NCBI GenBank assembly: GCA_003520925.1
Contig: DOTV01000208.1
Location: 3,796-26,913, forward strand
Reading direction: 5' to 3'
DNA from: Bacteroidales bacterium
GTDB taxonomy: Bacteria; Bacteroidota; Bacteroidia; Bacteroidales; VadinHA17
Length of the DNA stretch: 23,118 bases
Part shown: positions 17,369 to 23,118 of the stretch, in pieces
Layout: every line of letters begins with the position of its first letter
How positions within the stretch are numbered: position 1 is the first letter of the stretch
Program-made: the position numbers and the translations under genes
The notes under the pieces: model-generated
Databases searched by the model: none
What the model was told of the DNA's origin: nothing
Seen by the model: the letters and a program-made list of their open reading frames with translations, nothing else

Positions 17369-18274
17369 TTAATTGTTCTTACCCTGCATTGATACAGCAA
17401 GGGTTGCCAGAACCTTATGGTTTTCAGCTGTTAACCTCGATTTAAAAATGTCTAGCAATGGTTGTATATGCCATTCCATGAATATATCAGGATTCTGCAG
17501 CTCCTTCTTCATCCTCGCCATCCATAATGAAGGATCCTTCTTTTTCGTCATCAACAAAAGTATTCTTAGAAAGATTATTCTGGGTACAACGTATCTCAAA
17601 GCCATGTTCCTTATTTTCCATGCCTTTGTTATCGATTTTTCAGCCTCTTTTTCCCGCCCCGATAAAAGTTGTACCCTGGCCAGATGACAAAGTGTCCCGG
17701 GAAGTTCGAAATTGAGTTCAATCATCTCATGATAGATATTTTCGGCCTCGGCATATTTCTTATTTTCAATCAACTCCAACGCTCTTGACCTGAGAATGTG
17801 AGGATTTGCCCCGAAATCCCCGGTCATGTTCAAAAGGCGCCAGCTGTTTTTTGTTTGTACATCAAGCATAATTTCGTGATCGGAAACCAGTTTCTTTGCT
17901 TTAGTATAAAAACTCTTCGCTTCAGCCGGATACAATCTTTCATTCAACATTATCATTGTGATCAGCAGCTTTATGCATTCGGCAGGATTATTTTTGACTT
18001 TTTCAAGCTCATTTGCAAGGATCGATTCTGCTTCCTTTACCCGGTCCAAGCTGACAGCAATGCTGATCTTATTGACCAGGATGGCAATAAGGGCTTTATT
18101 CATCGGATCTGTCAGAGGATATCCTTCAGCCCAGCGTTTGGTAACGTCAGCCGGAGTAGGCATATTCCTGGAATTAATCCGGTATAAAAATGAATCCAAT
18201 GGACTATCATCCATACAGATATCAATCTTTTCACTAAAAGGTTCAGTTAATAAGTGGAAATCATCAAAATCCAT
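17369..18274 (-). CDS. TPR-like helical-repeat protein
   Basis: This encodes 301 residues from an ATG. The first 60 residues are not recognised. From about residue 65 onward the protein is amphipathic helix pairs of TPR type, for example KKYAEAENIYHEMIELN and LARVQLLSGREKEAEKS. There is no signal peptide, membrane segment or catalytic motif. The gene begins 12 bases after the stop of the TraB-like gene and is the third gene of the MoxR operon. A role as adaptor or substrate-recognition subunit for the MoxR/TraB-like pair is a reasonable inference from position and fold, but no family name can be given. Confidence 0.7.
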   Translation of the reverse strand: MDFDDFHLLTEPFSEKIDICMDDSPLDSFLYRINSRNMPTPADVTKRWAEGYPLTDPMNKALIAILVNKISIAVSLDRVKEAESILANELEKVKNNPAECIKLLITMIMLNERLYPAEAKSFYTKAKKLVSDHEIMLDVQTKNSWRLLNMTGDFGANPHILRSRALELIENKKYAEAENIYHEMIELNFELPGTLCHLARVQLLSGREKEAEKSITKAWKIRNMALRYVVPRIIFLRILLLMTKKKDPSLWMARMKKELQNPDIFMEWHIQPLLDIFKSRLTAENHKVLATLAVSMQGKNN

Positions 18275-18286
18275 AGATAGGAATAT

Positions 18287-20620
18287 TTATTTTTTTCTCA
18301 ATTGCTGCTGCATATAAAGGGGAAGGAGTTCAAGATACTTATCAGCTTTCTGTCCAAGAGCTTTTTCTGCTTCGGGAGGGAATGTCAATCCGTCATTATC
18401 TTTGGCCCTAACAATAAACCTTTGTCTCATTTCAGCGATCTGTTCAACAGGAAAGTAGCTTAATGGAAGCTGATCGATACTAATATTTCTTTTCCTCGCT
18501 TCAAAGTGCAGCTTGTTTGAAACTCTGAAATTTCGGGGAGCCACAACTACAATCCTTCCTTTTGCAAAAGGTATGGCAAACCGGATCATAGCTGTTTTCC
18601 AGTCTTTTTCTGATATCTCCATATTATGTTCCTTCCTGTAGTAATCGGTCAATGTGTCTATTGAGGTATCTTCCAGTACCGGACAGGCTTTGAAGTTGTT
18701 ATCTTCCAGCCACTGTGCGCCTTGCTTCGCATTAATACAGGGATTACCAAATGCCGTAATGCCATCAAGAATGCTGTATGAAACAACAAGTCCTGCAGTT
18801 TCAGAAGGTACCGGTTGATAACGGATCCGGCTTATACTTGACACAAAATATCCACCGTATTTGCTAACAATTTTATCAAAACCTGTCTTGTCGTTTAAAT
18901 GGCTTCTGAGGTTGGTTCCGGCAATCAGCAGCGACCATTTCGACTTTGTTTCCGGTGACGGATCGTCAAAAATAAAAACAGTTGGTTCAGGCTTTTTGCC
19001 GTCGGGATAAAATGTTTTTCTTGTAGAAGAAGGTTTCCTGATATAAATCTTTTTTTCACCGGTAGTTGCAGAGCGGATTGTTGTCTTGATGTCAAGACCG
19101 TTATACAGCGAACCTTCGAATACAGCAGAAACGTGTTCATTTGAACGGGTGACAGCCATTTTTGATGCCTCATAGGCAGCTCCGAATAGTAATGCCTCAC
19201 ATGGAGGCCACACCCAGTCAAAACAACCTCCAGTTCCTCGGGGAACATCTGGTTCATCTTCCCATTTCCAGAATCGTAATAGATATTCCGGAACAGGGAT
19301 TGCATTACGATAATCTATGGTGAAAGGCCCGGATCTTTTTTTGACTGTCGGCTTCGGATGCATTAAATCCTTTGCACTCTCCGTAAGATTAAAGAAATCA
19401 ACCGTAACTTTATTTTCTTTTTGCTCAGAATTGTCAGGCAATCTGGAGACCATGGGAAGATCCGGAAATTGCCCCGATGATGCCCAGGGACGGTCTATGT
19501 CCATCAGCTGAGTTGAAAGCAGATCGCAGAATTCCGGAGTCATCATCGATCTTGCACAATCAATCAAATCAGCCAAGGATGGCGCAAAATGCTGCTTTAC
19601 GATCTGCATATTTGACACAAGCCTCTCAAAATCAGGTATTCTCTGGATATTATAATTCGTTTTTTTTTCTTTAGAACAAGTTTTGTATTCTATAAAATAT
19701 CTACTGCAAACCTTTTCAAGAATATTATGGCATATACGGCCTGCTTCAGGAATGCTCAACCGATCTTTGGAGTTATTGAGTGGATTTTGCCGGTTTCGCT
19801 CGTAGAGGGTTGTCAGGACAGGATAAATGTCCATGAATGTTACTGCTATTCTTGGGTGTATAATAACCCTAGTAAAATTATAGGATCCTTCAGGGATAAG
19901 GATTTCAGCAGGTCTGATGGCAGGATCTTTGATTAGTTTCTGTAACATCTCCCAGTGTGCAAGGCCGCAGGTAAAAAGGATTCTTTTATGTTGGCCTGCA
20001 AGTGATTTGAGTCTTGCTGCCATGGTATATTCCCTGCGGCCATCAACATAAGGATCTCTGCACATTGCTGCAATTCCGCTATATTTGAACACATATTGGG
20101 GAAGGCCAAAATCCCTCCCATTAGGTTCTTCAACAAGAACTCTTTTTCCCTGCCTCGCGGAAAACTCATCCATATCGATCCCATAAACAGGGATGTTAAG
20201 TTCAATGGAGCATCTGATAGCTTCGAAAATGGAATCTGTTGACGACAGTCCTGCAAGATACTTGTCCGAATAATTCAGGAACTGTCTTCTGAGTTCAGGA
20301 GAAATCTCATTAAGTGGCTTACCGGAATGTGCCTGTAGTACCAGGGCTGTTTCCTGGTACTCGGGATGAATAAGTCTGTTATTATAAAGTAATCCAAGCA
20401 TACATGGAAGTTCAGTCTCTTTCAGCGGGCTGACACCCAGCTCCTTCATCCATGTTACGATTGCGCTTGTCAGGTGAGGCCCAAGTTCTACGGCAACTGC
20501 TTCCGGCCTGGTTTCATAGCAAAAACAAAGCTTATTGACTTCCCTTGCAAATTCCAATCTGTAATGAACAGCAGGTACCGCTTCTATCGTGCTTCCGTTT
20601 ATTTTAATCGCAGGAAACAT
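18287..20620 (-). CDS. TraB/PrgY-like domain protein, partner of MoxR ATPase
   Basis: This encodes 777 residues from an ATG 2 bases after the MoxR stop. Residues 1-235 fit the TraB/PrgY/Tiki superfamily. VPAVHYRLEFAREV with H19 occupies the place of the first GxxH motif (with Pro in place of Gly), and AVAVELGPH follows with E45. GIDMDE lies at 147-152, DGRREYTMAARL at about 193-204, and the second motif GLAH is at 219-222. Members of this superfamily are predicted metal-dependent hydrolases or proteases. The N-terminus also resembles DUF5682-type proteins, which sit beside MoxR genes elsewhere. The remaining 540 residues are not recognised. They include a Trp-rich stretch near 440-460 and a WLEDNNFKACPV segment. 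I infer an effector whose conformation is set by the MoxR ATPase. Confidence 0.65.
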   Translation of the reverse strand: MFPAIKINGSTIEAVPAVHYRLEFAREVNKLCFCYETRPEAVAVELGPHLTSAIVTWMKELGVSPLKETELPCMLGLLYNNRLIHPEYQETALVLQAHSGKPLNEISPELRRQFLNYSDKYLAGLSSTDSIFEAIRCSIELNIPVYGIDMDEFSARQGKRVLVEEPNGRDFGLPQYVFKYSGIAAMCRDPYVDGRREYTMAARLKSLAGQHKRILFTCGLAHWEMLQKLIKDPAIRPAEILIPEGSYNFTRVIIHPRIAVTFMDIYPVLTTLYERNRQNPLNNSKDRLSIPEAGRICHNILEKVCSRYFIEYKTCSKEKKTNYNIQRIPDFERLVSNMQIVKQHFAPSLADLIDCARSMMTPEFCDLLSTQLMDIDRPWASSGQFPDLPMVSRLPDNSEQKENKVTVDFFNLTESAKDLMHPKPTVKKRSGPFTIDYRNAIPVPEYLLRFWKWEDEPDVPRGTGGCFDWVWPPCEALLFGAAYEASKMAVTRSNEHVSAVFEGSLYNGLDIKTTIRSATTGEKKIYIRKPSSTRKTFYPDGKKPEPTVFIFDDPSPETKSKWSLLIAGTNLRSHLNDKTGFDKIVSKYGGYFVSSISRIRYQPVPSETAGLVVSYSILDGITAFGNPCINAKQGAQWLEDNNFKACPVLEDTSIDTLTDYYRKEHNMEISEKDWKTAMIRFAIPFAKGRIVVVAPRNFRVSNKLHFEARKRNISIDQLPLSYFPVEQIAEMRQRFIVRAKDNDGLTFPPEAEKALGQKADKYLELLPLYMQQQLRKK

Positions 20621-20622
20621 AT

Positions 20623-21546
20623 TTAATCTTTAATTGCAGGACGGTCAGTGAATAATTTTTGAAAAGCCTGCTTCAGGTGTTCAGGTCTTATGCCGGTAAA
20701 TGAATGTCCTTCCGTTAGCTGGTAAGGTTTTTCAAGGCTAGATTCCATAAGGGTTTTTGGTCCTCCGGTAGTTTCAAATGAGCTGAGTTTGGATGCCCAG
20801 CCGAAAAGATAGATTGCATCGCGGGGAGCTATTGCACCGATTTTCCCTCCATGGTCTGTCCAGAGCATCCAGAACAGGTCAATAAGTTTCTCGACCTCTT
20901 TTTTGATTCCTTTGCATTGCTCCCTTAAAATGTCATCAATCTCTTCCCTTGGAGGATAACCAATATTTATCTGGGGACGCATCCTTGAAATTATGAACTC
21001 TGGAAGAAGGTTTAAATCAGCGGTATTGGTTGCAGCCACAAACCTGAATCCGGGATGCGCATGGATCCTCTCACCCAGAAGAGTGGAATCAATATAGCGC
21101 CTTTCATCCAGGACACTTACCAGCAGTGCAAGAGCTCGCGGCCGGATCTTACCTATCTCATCGATAAAACAGATTCCACCATTGTACATGGCGGTCACAA
21201 GAGGGGAAATCATATAATCCATAACTGACCCAGTCTGATCACTGAACCTTACGGTACAGGCAAGATCCTCCGATGTTACATCTTCATGTCCCTGGAAAAT
21301 ATAAAGCTGCCGGCCGGTTTTCTGGGCTAGCTCATATATGAGCCTGTTCTTTCCAACTCCGGGCTCTCCGATGAGAAGAGGACTCATGGGCAGTGATGAA
21401 TCACCTGCGATCCAGGCAGCCGTGACAAACCTCAGTTCACTTTCCCTTCCCGTAAATTTGTTAAAATATTCTGCCCTGGGTGAAAATGGTTCACTCTGGT
21501 AGACTTTTTTATTGCGCATTGATATTTTAGAGTCATTTTCTGCCAT
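20623..21546 (-). CDS. MoxR-family AAA+ ATPase
   Basis: This encodes 307 residues from an ATG. A short N-terminal extension precedes Walker A GEPGVGKN (60-67), with Asn in place of the usual Ser/Thr. Walker B GICFIDE is at 124-130, sensor-1 is N174 in VAATNT, and the arginine-rich EFIISRMRPQINIGYPPREE landmark (about 183-202) is the MoxR arginine-finger and linker region. A lid domain follows with IAPRDAIYLFGWA. MoxR ATPases usually remodel a vWA-domain partner. No vWA gene is visible in this window, and the immediate partner is the TraB-like gene that starts 2 bases later, implying translational coupling. The gene is first in a three-gene operon and divergent from the enhancer-binding-protein gene, its likely regulator. 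Confidence 0.88.
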   Translation of the reverse strand: MAENDSKISMRNKKVYQSEPFSPRAEYFNKFTGRESELRFVTAAWIAGDSSLPMSPLLIGEPGVGKNRLIYELAQKTGRQLYIFQGHEDVTSEDLACTVRFSDQTGSVMDYMISPLVTAMYNGGICFIDEIGKIRPRALALLVSVLDERRYIDSTLLGERIHAHPGFRFVAATNTADLNLLPEFIISRMRPQINIGYPPREEIDDILREQCKGIKKEVEKLIDLFWMLWTDHGGKIGAIAPRDAIYLFGWASKLSSFETTGGPKTLMESSLEKPYQLTEGHSFTGIRPEHLKQAFQKLFTDRPAIKD

Positions 21547-21736
21547 ATCTTTATTAAATTTATTTCTGTAAAACTAACCCCTGAATTGTGCCAGCTTAGT
21601 AATCCATATATCATGCCATTTAAGATATATAACAGATAATGAGCATCTTGAAATAAATAATAGTTGAGATAGAACAGTTGACTTATTTTTGATCTGATCG
21701 GACTATAAAGTCTAACCATAAAAAGCAACCCAAAAA
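21547..21736. other. Divergent promoter region between MoxR operon and its putative activator
   Basis: This is 190 AT-rich bases separating two divergent starts. A TGGCAC at 21594-21589 (minus strand) lies at a plausible -24 distance upstream of the MoxR ATG, but the matching -12 GC is absent. No other sigma-54 or TAnnTTTG element stands out. The regulator presumably binds here, but no strong dyad longer than 4-5 bp was seen. Confidence 0.35.
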
Positions 21737-23118
21737 ATGCAGCTCCTTCTATATTCGAAGAGTACTTCCAATCTCCTGGAACCGATAAGTTTCAATATCA
21801 ATTCCGGCCGAAGAGGTCAAATTCCAGATGATTTCGCCGGGAAAGGAAATATTTGTCTGATTTCTCAATCGGACTTTGAGTCATCAAAAAATGCTTTTAC
21901 AGGAAAAGGTTTCATTGATTGCGGGATCAAGGGGAAAAAGATTGACCTTAAACGGGCGCTGAAGCTGGATGAAAAGAAAAACAGGGAGTCTCCAAGGCTG
22001 GTTCTGTTTGAGACCTCGAATACAGGGGCTTTTAAAAGGGGATTCAATGCATTCTATACTAAGAATTTTACCGCTTTTGATCCTTTCTGTCTGGTTATAC
22101 TTCCCGATAAGATTTTCAGCATCATAAATGCAAGTTTGGTGACCAGGTCTGAGCAGGAGAAATCAATGGCCGGATTTTATGAACCTGATCCCCTTCTGAA
22201 GCTGATGAATATTCCGGATTCTGATCCTAAAATCAGGAGGATTGCAGAGTCTTTCATCGGCAGCTCTTTAAAGATAAGAAATGTGAGGGCTCTTATCTAC
22301 AAGGCCTCTATGACTGATTCGCCTGTACTTATACTTGGTGAATCGGGTACCGGGAAAGATGTAATTGCAAGCCAGATATTCTATAATTCAGTAACCTATA
22401 AAGAAGATTTTTTCAGGATCAATTGTTCAGCTCTTCCCGAAACGCTTCTGGAAGGGGAACTATTTGGCTACAAAAAAGGAATATTTACCGGTGCTTCCTA
22501 TGATAAAGAAGGCCTTTTTTCTGCAGCTGAAAATGGTACTATATTCCTTGATGAGATAGGCGATCTGTCGCTTCAGAGCCAGGTAAAAATTCTTCATGCA
22601 GTTGAAAAGAAAGAGATAAGGCAGATAGGTTCATCAAGAACGAAACCGGTAAATGTAAGAATCGTGGCTGCTACAAATCGCAACATTGATGCCATGATGA
22701 TGCAGGGTACATTCAGGGAGGACCTATATTACCGCATAAGCACGTTCAGAATCAACTCCCCTGCATTGCGGGAGCATCCGGAAGATATACCACTGATTGC
22801 GGAATCATACTGGAGACGCAGGCAGCGAAAAAGCAGGCTTAGTTCGGAATTCCTGGATTCACTAAAGAATTACAGTTGGCCGGGGAATGTCAGAGAACTC
22901 AATTCATTGCTGAACAGTATTGTCGATTATTTCGGGGATATTTCTCCAACCCAGGCCCATGTCGATGCAATAAGGAAATCGAGGCAGGAAATGGTGTTAC
23001 AGCAGGTTTCAGGGGGAAGAACCGATCTATCGCAGGACTTGAATATCAGAAGTCAGAACACGCTATTGAATGTTCAGAATATTATCCGGTCAGTTAAGAT
23101 TGAGATCACTAATTACAT
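21737..23118 (+). CDS. Sigma-54-type enhancer-binding protein with unrecognised N-terminal domain, partial
   Basis: The frame is open from the ATG at 21737 to the right edge: 460 residues, C-terminus missing. Residues 1-185 match none of the usual PAS, GAF or receiver domains and are likely the sensor. Residues 198-390 are an AAA+ bEBP core with Walker A GESGTGKD (201-208), the L1 loop GIFTGA at 248-253 (usually GAFTGA), Walker B FLDEIGD (270-276), sensor AATNRNI, arginine-finger block REDLYYRI (327-334) and WPGNVREL at 381-388. The DNA-binding helix-turn-helix should lie beyond the window. The protein would hydrolyse ATP to open sigma-54 promoters. It is divergent from the MoxR-TraB-TPR operon with 190 bases between, the usual layout of an activator and its target. 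Confidence 0.85.
   Translation, partial: MQLLLYSKSTSNLLEPISFNINSGRRGQIPDDFAGKGNICLISQSDFESSKNAFTGKGFIDCGIKGKKIDLKRALKLDEKKNRESPRLVLFETSNTGAFKRGFNAFYTKNFTAFDPFCLVILPDKIFSIINASLVTRSEQEKSMAGFYEPDPLLKLMNIPDSDPKIRRIAESFIGSSLKIRNVRALIYKASMTDSPVLILGESGTGKDVIASQIFYNSVTYKEDFFRINCSALPETLLEGELFGYKKGIFTGASYDKEGLFSAAENGTIFLDEIGDLSLQSQVKILHAVEKKEIRQIGSSRTKPVNVRIVAATNRNIDAMMMQGTFREDLYYRISTFRINSPALREHPEDIPLIAESYWRRRQRKSRLSSEFLDSLKNYSWPGNVRELNSLLNSIVDYFGDISPTQAHVDAIRKSRQEMVLQQVSGGRTDLSQDLNIRSQNTLLNVQNIIRSVKIEITNY

Noticed and set aside
21589..21594. TGGCAC on the minus strand upstream of the MoxR gene as a sigma-54 -24 element
   Set aside because: The spacing to the start codon suits, and an enhancer-binding protein is adjacent. 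However, the -12 position reads AGGGG where TTGC is required, so the essential GC is missing.
21432..21728. 98-residue minus-strand frame overlapping the MoxR start and the divergent promoter
   Set aside because: It shares about 115 bases with the MoxR N-terminus in another frame, and its upstream part is ordinary AT-rich intergenic sequence.

Overview
The window is a stretch of bacterial accessory DNA dominated by predicted defence and signalling genes. It carries two different NLR-like STAND ATPases, a pair of HSP90-like ATPases, a multidomain alarmone-synthetase fusion, and a regulator/MoxR/TraB-like module. The organism is probably a member of Bacteroidota or a close relative. The grounds are moderately AT-rich DNA, weak Shine-Dalgarno sequences, one TAnnTTTG-type -7 box ahead of the TIR gene, and TPR/NLR-rich content. 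No rRNA, tRNA or core housekeeping gene is present to confirm this, so the assignment is tentative.

Left block, minus strand (about 1-6973). A 1155-residue DUF4062-NACHT-TPR protein comes first. It is followed after 169 bases by two consecutive GHKL ATPases that both look HSP90-like, with an N-terminal nucleotide site and a middle-domain-like segment. The second of these runs off the left edge. A bacterial NLR with its own pair of HSP90-like proteins is one of the most interesting arrangements here.

Centre block (about 7100-12823). A small two-helix membrane protein on the plus strand faces a minus-strand group. In transcription order this group is: the decayed 5' end of a second DUF4062 gene, a six-helix membrane protein, a degenerate-Nudix/cupin/Cys-cluster protein whose start overlaps the membrane gene's stop, and a TIR-NB-ARC-TPR protein. 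A perfect 9-bp dyad overlaps a Bacteroidota-type -7 box just ahead of the TIR gene.

Right block. A plus-strand gene encodes a RelA/SpoT synthetase domain, a helical TPR-like middle, a SLOG (LSDAT) nucleotide-binding domain and two RyR-like segments in one chain. It converges on a minus-strand pair consisting of a PPP-type metallophosphatase and a membrane-anchored propeller-like protein. Further right, a tight minus-strand operon (MoxR AAA+, then a TraB/PrgY-like protein, then a TPR protein) is divergent from a bacterial enhancer-binding protein with an unrecognised N-terminal domain. The regulator is cut by the right edge.

Reading the block as a whole: sensors (NLR TPR arrays, SLOG, the regulator's N-terminal domain), ATP switches (NACHT, NB-ARC, GHKL, MoxR, sigma-54 activator) and plausible effectors (TIR NADase, alarmone synthetase, TraB-like hydrolase) are packed together. 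This is what a defence island looks like. Function is inferred from domain content, and no activity can be shown from sequence alone.
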